Assembly (NCBI RefSeq): GCF_000308715.1
Contig: NZ_BAGH01000610.1
Span: 1-62,957, forward strand
Direction: 5' to 3'
Source of the DNA: Nocardia tenerifensis NBRC 101015
Lineage (GTDB): Bacteria; Actinomycetota; Actinomycetes; Mycobacteriales; Mycobacteriaceae
DNA: 62,957 nt
Shown here: positions 28,218 through 36,418 of the stretch, one piece after another
Position numbering within the stretch: position 1 is the stretch's first letter
Layout of the letters: each line of letters starts with the position of its first letter
Translations under genes and position numbers: made by a program
Notes under the pieces: model-generated
What the model was told of the DNA's origin: nothing
The model's database searches: none
Seen by the model: only the letters and a program-made list of their open reading frames with translations

Positions 28218-29021
28218 ATGACGGACGGTACGCCCAGGGTCCGCTACGAGAAGAAGGATCGCGTCGCCTACATCACGCTCGACCGGCCTGCCGTGCTGAA
28301 CGCGATGGACTTGCGGATGCACGACGAACTCGCCACCGTCTGGGACGATTTCGAGGGCGACGACGACATCTGGGTCGGCGTCCTGACCGGCGCCGGCGAC
28401 CGCGCCTTCTCCGCCGGGCAGGACCTGAAGGAACGGGCGGCGCTCGACCGAGCCGGGGCCCCGCCGACGAGCTTCGGCAGCCGCGGCCTGCCCGGCCGGC
28501 CCCGGCTCACCGAACGATTCGACCTGACCAAACCGCTGATCGCCCGCGTCAACGGCTACGCCATCGGCGGCGGCTTCGAGTTGGCTCTCGCCTGCGACAT
28601 CATCGTCGCCGCCGAGCGTGCGATCTTCGCGCTGCCCGAGGCCAGGTTGGGCTTGATCCCCGGAGCGGGCGGTGTGTTCCGGTTGGCCCGGCAGTTACCG
28701 CTGAAGACGGCGCTGGGGCATCTCCTGACCGGCCGCGAGCTTTCTGCCAGCCGAGCACTGGAATTGGGTCTGGTCAACGAGGTCGTACCGGACCGCGAAC
28801 TGGACGACTGCGTGCGGGGCTGGGTGGACGATATCCTGCGCTGTGCCCCGCTGTCGGTCCGAGCGATCAAAGAGGCCGCCATGCGGTCGGTCGATGTTCC
28901 GCTCGAGCACGCGTTCGGCCTCCAGTACCACTGGGAGGAGCGCCGCGCGCGAAGCCTCGACGCAGGCGAAGGCGCCCGCGCATTCACCGAGAAACGCCGG
29001 CCTGTCTGGTCAGGACGATGA
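28218..29021 (+). CDS. dpgD: DpgD, enoyl-CoA hydratase
   Basis: Crotonase-family protein, 267 residues from ATG 28218. I chose that start because GAGGAGG lies 10 bases upstream; a GTG at 28185 would overlap dpgC. Core motifs: AYITLDRPAVLNAMD, FSAGQDLKERA for the first oxyanion hole, VNGYAIGGGFELALACD for the second, and LPEARLGLIPGAGG with its acidic residue. DpgD is thought to help eliminate water during Dpg ring formation. It is last in the operon and converges on the LuxR-type HTH gene 45 bases away. Confidence 0.9.
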   Translation: MTDGTPRVRYEKKDRVAYITLDRPAVLNAMDLRMHDELATVWDDFEGDDDIWVGVLTGAGDRAFSAGQDLKERAALDRAGAPPTSFGSRGLPGRPRLTERFDLTKPLIARVNGYAIGGGFELALACDIIVAAERAIFALPEARLGLIPGAGGVFRLARQLPLKTALGHLLTGRELSASRALELGLVNEVVPDRELDDCVRGWVDDILRCAPLSVRAIKEAAMRSVDVPLEHAFGLQYHWEERRARSLDAGEGARAFTEKRRPVWSGR

Positions 29022-29065
29022 CACGCCCCGGATCCCGATCGAGGACGGTCAAAAGTATCGCCGGA

Positions 29066-29305
29066 CTAACCGATGTCCACCAACCCCAGCTCCGCCACCT
29101 TGATCCCGGCTTGGAAACGCGACTTGGCGTTCAGGATTCGCAATATCCGCGCAACATAGCGCCGATAGGTGCGGACGGAGACATCCATCTCCCGCGCGGC
29201 GGTCTCGTCCTTGACCCCGCTGCACAACTGCGCCAACACCTGCGAGTCGACGCGATCCAAACTGATGCTGTCGACAGACACCAAGGGGCCCTCCACTCTC
29301 GTCAC
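29066..29305 (-). CDS. Stand-alone LuxR-type HTH protein (79 aa)
   Basis: A 79-residue protein from a GTG at 29305 that overlaps the exporter stop (GTGA). Residues about 18-75 form a LuxR/NarL-type DNA-binding domain: VLAQLCSGVKDETAAREM, VSVRTYRRYVARIL, and the end LNAKSRFQAGIKVAELGL, which is the usual C-terminal pattern of pathway regulators. There is no receiver or ligand-binding part, so it is either an orphan regulator or a truncated one. Last gene of the minus-strand operon 33846-29066, and a candidate local regulator of the cluster. Confidence 0.82.
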   Translation of the reverse strand: MTRVEGPLVSVDSISLDRVDSQVLAQLCSGVKDETAAREMDVSVRTYRRYVARILRILNAKSRFQAGIKVAELGLVDIG

Positions 29306-30825
29306 CCACTCCCGTTGTCCTGCCGCAGCGGTATCTCCCGCAACCGCAGTGCGATCACCACGCCGATGACCGCGACCACCGCCGCGGCGAGGAACACACC
29401 GTGCAGCGCCGTCCCTATCCCGTCGAGCAAGGTGTCACGCGAGCCCGGGGGCAGTGCGTCGATCTGCTCCCGGCTGATGCCGGTCCCGCTGTGGGCCGGC
29501 GCGGACAACGGATCCGTGGCCGGGGTGCGCAGCAGCGTCCACGTCAGCACCGTGCTGAACACCGCCCCGAATACCGCCACCCCCAGCGCCTGCCCGACGG
29601 TCCGGCTGAACGCCCCGGTCGACACGGCAACCCCGGTGTCCGCCGGTTTCGCGGCGTTCAGCGCCGCGAGCTGCACCACCGAGCTCAGCATCGCGAGTCC
29701 TGTTCCGGCGACTGCCAATACGGCGCCCTGCACCACATAGGGCAGGCCGGGATTCAGCACGGACAGACTGAAGGTGGCGACGGCGAGCAGGACCGTCCCG
29801 AGCACCGGGAACCGCCGGTAGCGCCCGGTGCGACTGATCGCCCGCCCGCACAGCGCCGAGGTCACCGCCCAGGAGATCAAGAAGGGTGTCATGCGCCATC
29901 CCGAGATGGCGGGCGAGACACCGTCCACGGTCTGCTGGAACAGCGGCATGAACGTAGCGATGCCCTGCGTCGAGAAGCCGAGGACGAACGCCAAGAGGAT
30001 CGAGACCCGGATCACGGGATCGCCGAACAAGTGCGGCGGCACCAGCGGCTCGTCGGCCCGCCGTTCGATGTACACCGCCCCGATCGCCAGAATCACCGTG
30101 GCGGCAATCGAACTCAGGACCGGGACGGACGTCCACGGGTACCTGGTCCCACCCACGGTGACGAGGAGGATCAGCGAGCTGACCGCTCCCGACACCAGCA
30201 CCGCACCCCACCAGTCGATGACGGGTGGCCGCTGGTCCTGATCGGGGACCCGCAGCTTCGCCGCGACCACCACCAAAGCGAACGCACCGAGCGGGATGTT
30301 GACATAGAAGACCCATCGCCAGTTCAGCGTCTCCGACAGCACCCCACCGACCACCGGGCCCGACACCGAAGCCAGCGCGTACGCCGACTGCACGATTCCC
30401 TGATACCTGCCTTGGATCGCCGGCGGTACGACCGTGCCGATGACAGCCCACGAATTCACGATGATCCCGCCCGCGCCGACCCCCTGGAGCAGACGGAAGA
30501 CCACGAGCTGCGGCATGGACTGGGCCAGCCCGCACAGCATCGAACCCACCAGGAAGACTCCCAGCGCGATCAGGAACAGGCGCTTGCGTCCATAGAGATC
30601 ACCGAGCTTTCCGTGCAGCGGCACCGAAACGCAGATCCCGAACATGTATGCCGTTGTCACCCAAGGCAATTCGGTGAGACCACCCAGTTCGGCCACGATC
30701 GACGGCAAGGCGGTTTCGACGACGGTCTGGTCCATCGCCGCGACGAACATGGCCAGCGTCATACAAGAAAAGAGGACGGCGACCTGCGGGTCCCAGCTCG
30801 GCCGTAGCCGTTCACGTCGCCTCAA
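29302..30825 (-). CDS. MFS drug exporter, DHA2 (14-TM) family
   Basis: Drug:proton antiporter-type exporter, 507 residues from TTG 30825, chosen because AGGAG lies 7 bases upstream and because the reading beyond it is Arg/Gly-rich low-complexity. The first helix carries MFVAAMDQTVVETALPSI (motif D1), followed by LGDLYGRKRLF (motif A) and GVGAGGIIVNSWAVIG (motif C region). Fourteen helices are plausible, with a polar C-terminal loop. Likely exports the NRPS product and confers resistance. Overlaps the HTH gene by 4 bases; 76 bases separate it from the metallohydrolase gene upstream. Confidence 0.92.
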   Translation of the reverse strand: MRRRERLRPSWDPQVAVLFSCMTLAMFVAAMDQTVVETALPSIVAELGGLTELPWVTTAYMFGICVSVPLHGKLGDLYGRKRLFLIALGVFLVGSMLCGLAQSMPQLVVFRLLQGVGAGGIIVNSWAVIGTVVPPAIQGRYQGIVQSAYALASVSGPVVGGVLSETLNWRWVFYVNIPLGAFALVVVAAKLRVPDQDQRPPVIDWWGAVLVSGAVSSLILLVTVGGTRYPWTSVPVLSSIAATVILAIGAVYIERRADEPLVPPHLFGDPVIRVSILLAFVLGFSTQGIATFMPLFQQTVDGVSPAISGWRMTPFLISWAVTSALCGRAISRTGRYRRFPVLGTVLLAVATFSLSVLNPGLPYVVQGAVLAVAGTGLAMLSSVVQLAALNAAKPADTGVAVSTGAFSRTVGQALGVAVFGAVFSTVLTWTLLRTPATDPLSAPAHSGTGISREQIDALPPGSRDTLLDGIGTALHGVFLAAAVVAVIGVVIALRLREIPLRQDNGSG

Positions 30826-30901
30826 TTGCGTTCTCCTGCCGGCACATTCCTCGGGCGGACCGCCCGCTGTCGAGTAGCCGGCGCCCCCGGCCGCGCCACC
30901 C

Positions 30902-31822
30902 TCATGCATCGCAGGTGAGTCGCCGGCCGTCGTTGTAGGCGACCATCTCCCGCAGCGCTGCCTCGGTGTCCAGCCGGGCACCCCGTTCGACGCCGTCCAG
31001 CTCGGCGTAGGCGCGGTGCAGGTTGCCCACGATGCGCTCGGCCTCCCGCAGCCCGGCGAACTCCCCCAGGTCGATCTCCCGAGCGGCTGCCAGCGGTGTC
31101 AGTCCCGCCTCTCGCCCCCGGCGGGCGGCCTCCTGCACGAACCTCAGGTACGCCAGGCTCTCCTCGATCGCCTCCGGCCCGCAGACAGCGCCGTGCCCGG
31201 CGACGATCGTTCGCGCGCCGAGCGGCCGGATGACCTGCTCGAGCACCTCGATCGTGCCGCTGATCGAACCCATCAGGGCGAACGGCGTGCCCCCGCTGAA
31301 CACCAGATCCCCCACGAACAGCACGTCGCGCTCGGGGATGTGCACGATCGAGTCATTGCCGGTGTGCGCCGGTGTGCCGACATACCGCACGTCACAACGC
31401 AATTCATCGGACCAGAGGGTGATCCCGGTGGTGTAGGTCAGAAATGGCGGCGCCATCTCGAACCGGCCCCACTCCACCTCGGTCCAGATGCCTCGATTTC
31501 TGGGGGCCCCGAAAGCGAGTACTCCGGCGCGGCAGTGCTCGTGGCCGACGATCGTCGCCCCGGGGAACAGGAAGTTGCCGAAGGTGTGGTCGCCGTGGTG
31601 ATGGGTGTTGACCAGGGTGTGGACCGCGTGCGGCGTCACCGCGGCGATCGCCGCGAGATAAGCCCGGGTGCGCCGCTCGGTGGCGCAGGAGTCGATGCCG
31701 ATGACGCCGGAACCGCCGACGATGAACCCGGTGTTGTTGAGCATCCAGCCGCCGTCCGGCTGGATATACGCATAGACGCCGTCCGCGACCTCGACGGTCC
31801 GCGGCGTGAACGCCGCGCTCAT
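30902..31822 (-). CDS. MBL-fold metallo-hydrolase
   Basis: Metallo-beta-lactamase superfamily protein, 306 residues, ATG 31822, overlapping the cyclodeaminase stop (ATGA). The zinc motif NTHHHGDHTFGN is near residue 75; other ligands are likely in VGHEH, HTGNDSIVH, FVGDLVFSGG and VAGHGAVCG. This is the general hydrolase branch that includes lactonases, glyoxalase II and sulfatases, not a canonical antibiotic beta-lactamase. Possible roles are hydrolysis of a pathway thioester or lactone, or C-C hydrolysis; nothing in the sequence decides. In operon with the cyclodeaminase homologue. Confidence 0.88.
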   Translation of the reverse strand: MSAAFTPRTVEVADGVYAYIQPDGGWMLNNTGFIVGGSGVIGIDSCATERRTRAYLAAIAAVTPHAVHTLVNTHHHGDHTFGNFLFPGATIVGHEHCRAGVLAFGAPRNRGIWTEVEWGRFEMAPPFLTYTTGITLWSDELRCDVRYVGTPAHTGNDSIVHIPERDVLFVGDLVFSGGTPFALMGSISGTIEVLEQVIRPLGARTIVAGHGAVCGPEAIEESLAYLRFVQEAARRGREAGLTPLAAAREIDLGEFAGLREAERIVGNLHRAYAELDGVERGARLDTEAALREMVAYNDGRRLTCDA

Positions 31823-32814
31823 GCCGGTCGCCCGATCGGCACGGGCACCGACGACTTGACCGACACCACGTCCTCGATGCGCCGGCCCAAGCCGAGCTCG
31901 GCCGCCTTCCGATAGGCGTAGGCGGCCACCGCGATGTCCTGCAGCGGCGAGCCCACCGACTTGTACAGGGTGCGTCGCGGCGGCTCGTCGACCCGCCGAC
32001 CGCACAGCTCGGCCAGGGTGATCACCTTGCCGGAGTCCAGGGTTCGCGCGTCGGCGGCGGCCCTGGCGTCGCCGGACTCCTCCAGCGCCTGCATGCGATC
32101 CACCACGATCAGATCCGGGTACGCCCATACCGCGGCGTCCAGCTCGCGCTCCGCGGGCATCGTCGAACCGGTGGAGCTGATATGCGCGGTGGTGGCGGAG
32201 ATCCAGTCCGCGAAGAAGGCGGGCCCGGCGCCCGCGGTGTTCGTCGCCACCATGATCAGGTCGACCTCGCGCACCGCCGCCGCGCCCGAATCCACCGCGC
32301 GCACAGGGATACCCAACTCTCCGGCGAGGTCACAGGCCAGCAGTTCACGGCGCTCGGCGCGGGGACTGTAGATCGACATCCGGTTCACGGCGAGCAGTTG
32401 GCCGACGACCGCCGCCTGCATGCGCGCCTCGTGCCCGGAACCGATGATCCCGACCGCCGACGCCTGCGGGACCAGCCGGACGGCGGCCAGCGCCGCGGTC
32501 GTAGCGGTGCGCAGCACGGTGAGATAGTTGGCGTCCAGACAGGCCAGCGGCACGCCGCTGTCGATGTCGAACAGATTGATCTGAAATCGCACCTCACTGC
32601 CGACGAAGTGAAACTCCTTGTACCCCACCACACCGAACTCGGGCAGCGCCGCCGCCATCAGTCGCAACCATCCCGACGCGAAGCAGAGATTCACCCGCTC
32701 GGTGATCGCCGCGGCGCCCGTGTACTCGGCCCGGTGGGCCGTATCCAACGCCCGGAGCACACCGGGCAGGTCCGCCGCGCGCCGCACGTCGTCAGCGGTC
32801 AGTAGCAACGTCAT
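31819..32814 (-). CDS. Ornithine cyclodeaminase / mu-crystallin family protein
   Basis: 331 residues, ATG 32814. The nucleotide-binding motif is in VGIIGSGHEARMQAAVV near residue 120; other family marks are TATTAALAAVRL before it, VATNTAGAGPAFFADWI, and KSVGSPLQDIAVAAYAY near the C-terminus. Members deaminate ornithine to proline or reduce imines and keto acids with NAD(P). In this cluster a proline-family hydroxylase is encoded across the divergent promoter, so local supply of proline or a cyclic imino acid is plausible. The N-terminal substrate Arg/Lys positions were not checked against a structure. Confidence 0.88.
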   Translation of the reverse strand: MTLLLTADDVRRAADLPGVLRALDTAHRAEYTGAAAITERVNLCFASGWLRLMAAALPEFGVVGYKEFHFVGSEVRFQINLFDIDSGVPLACLDANYLTVLRTATTAALAAVRLVPQASAVGIIGSGHEARMQAAVVGQLLAVNRMSIYSPRAERRELLACDLAGELGIPVRAVDSGAAAVREVDLIMVATNTAGAGPAFFADWISATTAHISSTGSTMPAERELDAAVWAYPDLIVVDRMQALEESGDARAAADARTLDSGKVITLAELCGRRVDEPPRRTLYKSVGSPLQDIAVAAYAYRKAAELGLGRRIEDVVSVKSSVPVPIGRPA

Positions 32815-32856
32815 CGTGTTCCACCTTCAGATCGCGCAACGCATTTCGGCACGGTG

Positions 32857-33846
32857 TCATCCGCCTTGGGCACGCAGTCCGCGGTGTTCGCCAGGCAACG
32901 GTGCTTGCGCCGTCAGCGAATCGAGGCGCGGCAGACGATTCCCCACGGCATGGCTCACAACCCGGAAATTGATCTGCGGCAACCGCTTTGCACAGGCGAG
33001 GACCTCGGCAGAGGACAGCTCCACCGTCGGCTGACCATCCACCAGGGACAGGCCGTTGCTCGCCACGTCCTGCGAGATCGCGACAAGCCTGCGCGCCAAC
33101 TGCGCCACGATGTCCTGGCGCGACACCTGCGCCCGCATGGTGAGGAAGTAGTTGTCGTAGAGCAGGCCGAGCAACCTCGTATCCTGCAGGCGGATACCCC
33201 GTGCTCGTCCGGCCGATGCGGCGGCCCGCAGCAGCGACGGTCCATCGGGCACCAGCTTGGCCGCGACGCCTTCGTGTATCTCCTGGTAAAGCCGCACCGC
33301 GGTAGCCAGGTCGGCCGCCTCCCGCAGATACTCGGTTCCCGACGGCAGCCGCCCCCGGAAGACATCCCGGACCGGCCGGTAGTCCGGCGCCCAGCCGCCG
33401 CTGAAACAACGATGCTGCAAATACATGCTCGGTCTGATCAGGCTCTGGTAGACCTGCCGCGGGCAAGAGCTGGTGTACAGCAGCATGGCGCAGTACCCGC
33501 GCAGATAGTCCGTCAGCTCGCGGCAGCCGATCGACGGCGGCGTCCGACCGGCGTCCATGTCGCGCAGCACCCCGGCCATCAGTCGCCAGATCACGAAGCT
33601 CACCTGGTGGCCCGTCAGCCAGCGGAACCAGAAGATCTCCTGCTCCGACTCGTCTCCGGCAACCATGTCCCCGTCGAGGATTCGCGCCCCGACGTCCCGA
33701 TAGTCGGCGTGCTCCCGGCCTGCGGGCAGATCATCGTCGGCCACCTCCGGGTTCGGCAGGGTCAACGGCTCCAGACCGTAACGGACGCCGCCGAAGTACC
33801 ACCCCGAGGTAACGGGCAGATCGATCACTATCGCCTCGGTGGTCAT
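32857..33846 (-). CDS. Unidentified 329-aa protein, possibly a haem-dependent tyrosine hydroxylase-like enzyme
   Basis: I do not recognise this family with certainty. It is a soluble, mostly helical protein with no signal or membrane segment. Notable stretches: SGWYFGGVRYGLEPL near the N-terminus, LRGYCAMLLYTSSCPRQVYQ near 140-160, IRPSMYLQHRCFSGGW near 160-175, and a C-terminal VVSHAVGNRLPRLDS. Size and helical character, plus neighbours encoding a single-domain VOC protein and an F420-type reductase, resemble the lincomycin/anthramycin set that turns tyrosine into 4-alkylproline (LmbB2-, LmbB1- and LmbY-like). The HxxxC haem motif described for SfmD is not obvious. Treat the hydroxylase idea as inference. 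First gene of the minus operon. Confidence 0.55.
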   Translation of the reverse strand: MTTEAIVIDLPVTSGWYFGGVRYGLEPLTLPNPEVADDDLPAGREHADYRDVGARILDGDMVAGDESEQEIFWFRWLTGHQVSFVIWRLMAGVLRDMDAGRTPPSIGCRELTDYLRGYCAMLLYTSSCPRQVYQSLIRPSMYLQHRCFSGGWAPDYRPVRDVFRGRLPSGTEYLREAADLATAVRLYQEIHEGVAAKLVPDGPSLLRAAASAGRARGIRLQDTRLLGLLYDNYFLTMRAQVSRQDIVAQLARRLVAISQDVASNGLSLVDGQPTVELSSAEVLACAKRLPQINFRVVSHAVGNRLPRLDSLTAQAPLPGEHRGLRAQGG

Positions 33847-34099
33847 CGATCACCGCTCCGGCGTACGACGAGCGGGAACGGAGTTCGGTGTTTCCGCAGT
33901 CACATTCACGAATACAGCGTGGGGTATCCGGATGCCTCGCCGACAGGGATCGCATTCCCGGTGCGCCGGGAAGAATTCCCGCTACCTCGAGGTATCGCGT
34001 CCATTGTTTCCGGGTGACGCCCGGCGCTAGCGTCGACCGAGTCCCAGCGACGATCGACATCCGAGAATTCACTACCGGGATGAGTCAAAGGAGCAAGTG
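33847..34099. promoter_or_regulatory. Divergent promoter region with nested palindromes
   Basis: A 253-base gap between the minus-strand operon and the proline-hydroxylase operon. It holds three close inverted repeats: CCCGG-TGCG-CCGGG (33957-33970), GGGAA-GAA-TTCCC (33968-33980) and the perfect 12-base palindrome TACCTCGAGGTA (33983-33994). An AAAGGAG ribosome site precedes the hydroxylase start. The cluster of palindromes is where a regulator controlling both directions would be expected; the local LuxR-type HTH protein is one candidate. Confidence 0.45.
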
Positions 34100-34966
34100 G
34101 TGCGTACGCAATTGATCGGAAAGATAGAATTCGACCAGGTGCGGCTCTCGGCGGATCTGGACCGCAGCCTCGAGGTCACCTACGCCGAACCGTACGACGA
34201 ATTCGCCTGCGGCCGCCCGTGGAAGAGTGTCATGTTGCTGGCGCCGGGCGGCGGGGAGGGCGGCGTGCTCGCCGACTTCGACCCGCGCAGGCCCAGCGCG
34301 TTCACGAAGGCCGGAGAGCATCTTCCGTACATCCAAGAGATCATCCGGGACAATTTCGCAATGGAGCACGTGACCTTCGCCCGACTGGTCGCTCTCACCG
34401 ACGGCGTCCTGGTCCCGCATTGCGACTACGTCGAAATGTCCACGGACGTGGAGAGACAGCGTATCGCGCATCGCGTGCACATTGTGCTGTCGACCTCGGA
34501 GAGCGCCAAGTTCAACGAGACGGATTCCGTCTACCGGATGCGGGAGGGCGAGATCTGGGCCATCGACGTCACCCGTCCGCACAGCGCGGGCGTCATCGAC
34601 AATACGCGCCGGGTACATCTGCTGGTGGACCTCGCCTATGTGGACGACGCGGCGGACCTCTTCACGTTCGACGCCGACCTGTCGGGCAATTTCCCCCAGG
34701 CCAACATCTGTGATCGGCCCACGCTGAGCGACGCCGAACGAGAGGGCATCCTCTCGATGTCCTCGGTCATCGACGAAGAGAACTTCATGCAGGTCATGGG
34801 ACTGGTCGTGCGCAAGCACTACCGCAACGACGGCGGCCCGGACTTCGTGTGGCGATCGATGAACGAGATCGCCGAGCGCAGCGGCAATTCCACGATCGTC
34901 AAGATGGTATCGGACCTCTACCGGCACACGAATATCGTGCGCATCGAAGGCGCACACCGGAAATGA
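34100..34966 (+). CDS. Proline 3-hydroxylase family Fe(II)/2-oxoglutarate dioxygenase
   Basis: 288 residues from GTG 34100 (a GTG at 34097 is also in frame); AAAGGAG is 6 bases upstream, and the N-terminus VRTQLIGKIEFDQVRL aligns directly with the start I remember for Streptomyces proline 3-hydroxylase (MRSHILGKIELDQTRL). Further matches: YDEFACG, EHLPYIQEI, the iron motif HCDYVEM near 108-114 (His-x-Asp), MREGEIWAIDV, the distal His in RPHSAGV and the 2-oxoglutarate Arg in TRRVHLLVD. It should hydroxylate free proline or a proline analogue, giving 3-hydroxyproline or a relative for the NRPS. First gene of the plus operon. Confidence 0.85.
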   Translation: MRTQLIGKIEFDQVRLSADLDRSLEVTYAEPYDEFACGRPWKSVMLLAPGGGEGGVLADFDPRRPSAFTKAGEHLPYIQEIIRDNFAMEHVTFARLVALTDGVLVPHCDYVEMSTDVERQRIAHRVHIVLSTSESAKFNETDSVYRMREGEIWAIDVTRPHSAGVIDNTRRVHLLVDLAYVDDAADLFTFDADLSGNFPQANICDRPTLSDAEREGILSMSSVIDEENFMQVMGLVVRKHYRNDGGPDFVWRSMNEIAERSGNSTIVKMVSDLYRHTNIVRIEGAHRK

Positions 34967-34973
34967 GGCGAGG

Positions 34974-35420
34974 ATGATCTCGTTCCATCACATCGCGATA
35001 CAGACCCGCGATCTGGATAATTGTCTGGCGTGGTACCGAGACTATTTCGGGGTCGAAGAGAAGTGGACCCTGGACGAGTTCTCGCCGCTGACGCTCAGCC
35101 GCCTGCCCGGGATAACCCGGCTGACCGAGGTGCGCGTCGGCGATGTTCGCCTGCATTTGTTCGAGCGCGCCGACCTGGTTTACGACCCGGTAGCCGAGCG
35201 GGCGGCACAGTTCCAACACGTTTGCGTGGCCACCGAATCACCGCAAGAGCTGTCGGTCCGGCGTGACCGCTGGATCGAGGTCTTCGAATCGAAGAACTAT
35301 GCCTTCGCCAGGCCGGACCAGCCGACCGAGATCGTCGTCGACGACGAGGGGATACAAAGCTTCTACCTGTTCGATGTGAACGGCTTGGAGTTCGAATTCA
35401 CTTACGTACCGGTCGATTAA
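34974..35420 (+). CDS. Single-domain VOC (glyoxalase/extradiol dioxygenase-like) protein
   Basis: 148 residues, 7 bases after the hydroxylase. It has the two beta-alpha-beta-beta-beta halves of the vicinal oxygen chelate fold: FHHIAIQTRDLDNCLAWYRD at the start and QFQHVCVATES in the middle, ending LEFEFTYVP. His 5 or 6, the His near 82 and Glu near 141 could form the 2-His-1-Glu metal site. Family members include glyoxalases, antibiotic-binding resistance proteins and small L-DOPA 2,3-dioxygenases (LmbB1 type). Here an enzymatic role fits the tailoring operon, but a resistance role is not excluded. Confidence 0.75.
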   Translation: MISFHHIAIQTRDLDNCLAWYRDYFGVEEKWTLDEFSPLTLSRLPGITRLTEVRVGDVRLHLFERADLVYDPVAERAAQFQHVCVATESPQELSVRRDRWIEVFESKNYAFARPDQPTEIVVDDEGIQSFYLFDVNGLEFEFTYVPVD

Positions 35421-35465
35421 GGAGCCCTCACCTGTGCACCGGAACTATTCTGACAGGGGCCCCGG

Positions 35466-36335
35466 ATGCGGCACGGAGTTCTGATACTGCCCGATCGGCG
35501 CTGGTCCCAGGCGCGGGCGAAATGGGTACGTGCCGAGGAGCTCGGTTTCGCGCACGCCTGGGTATACGACCACCTCATGTGGCGGTGGCTCCGCGACAAG
35601 CCCTGGTTCGGCGCTGTTCCCACCTTGGCGGCGGCCGCCGCGGCCACCTCGAAGATCCGTCTCGGAACCATGGTCGCCAGCCCGGCATTTCGCCACCCGG
35701 TCACGTTCGCAAAAGATCTCATGGCGCTCGACGACATTTCCGACGGCCGCGTCATCTGCGGATTGGGCGCGGGAAACGGCGCCTACGACGACCTGGCGAT
35801 GGGCGCCGACCCGTTCCCACCGGCTGCCAGAGCGGCGCGTTTCGCGGAGTTCGTGGAGCTCACCGACCGGTTGTTGAGTGCGACGGAGACGTCGTATCGG
35901 GGCGCTCATTTTTCCGCGCACGAGGTGTCCATGCACCCGGGCTGCGTCCAGCGGCCTCGCATCCCTTTCGCACTGGCGGCGGCCGGGCAACGAAGCATGC
36001 GGTTGGCCGCGAAATATGCTGATATCTGGGTGACTACGGGCACTGTCGGCAAACCCGAACCTCGGCCGTACGCGTTGTCGCTTCCGCTGCTGCGAGCCCA
36101 GTTGTCGGCGCTGGACCAGGCCTGCGCCGACGCCGGGCGGGATCCGTCGACGCTGCGTCGCCTGGTGCTCACCGGCGGGATGATCAGCGGCGTGCTGGAG
36201 TCGGCCGGCTCCTTCGCCGACGCGTCGGGAATGTTCGAGGACATCGGCTTCACCGACCTCGTGATCCACTGGCCCCGTTCGGAATTCCCCTATCAGGGCA
36301 GCGAGAAGATCCTCGAGCGGATATCTCCGCATTGA
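35466..36335 (+). CDS. LLM-class, probably F420-dependent, oxidoreductase
   Basis: 289 residues with the bacterial luciferase-like barrel: EELGFAHAWVYDHLM, IRLGTMVASPAFRHPV, LDDISDGRVICGLGAG, and LAAAGQRSMRLAAKYADIW. The subgroup with GLGAGNGAYD is usually F420-dependent in actinobacteria. In 4-alkylproline pathways an F420-dependent LLM enzyme (LmbY type) reduces a pyrroline; next to a proline hydroxylase and a VOC enzyme a similar imine or enamine reduction is plausible but not shown. It overlaps the longest reading of the following reductase gene. Confidence 0.85.
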   Translation: MRHGVLILPDRRWSQARAKWVRAEELGFAHAWVYDHLMWRWLRDKPWFGAVPTLAAAAAATSKIRLGTMVASPAFRHPVTFAKDLMALDDISDGRVICGLGAGNGAYDDLAMGADPFPPAARAARFAEFVELTDRLLSATETSYRGAHFSAHEVSMHPGCVQRPRIPFALAAAGQRSMRLAAKYADIWVTTGTVGKPEPRPYALSLPLLRAQLSALDQACADAGRDPSTLRRLVLTGGMISGVLESAGSFADASGMFEDIGFTDLVIHWPRSEFPYQGSEKILERISPH

Positions 36336-36418
36336 CAGAACCGAGTCCGGAAAGTCGTCCGGCGCCATCGGGGCTGATACCTGGGTCTATCAGCGTCGCA
36401 AAAGGATGTGATGAAGCG

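Noticed and set aside
24946..29021. Fatty-acid beta-oxidation genes
   Set aside because: The three crotonase-like proteins taken alone could suggest this, but the type III PKS and the DpgC-specific sequence with gene order A-B-C-D show the Dpg pathway.
30902..31822. Beta-lactamase resistance gene
   Set aside because: The HHHGDH motif is shared by the entire MBL superfamily and the overall sequence resembles general hydrolases; context is tailoring.
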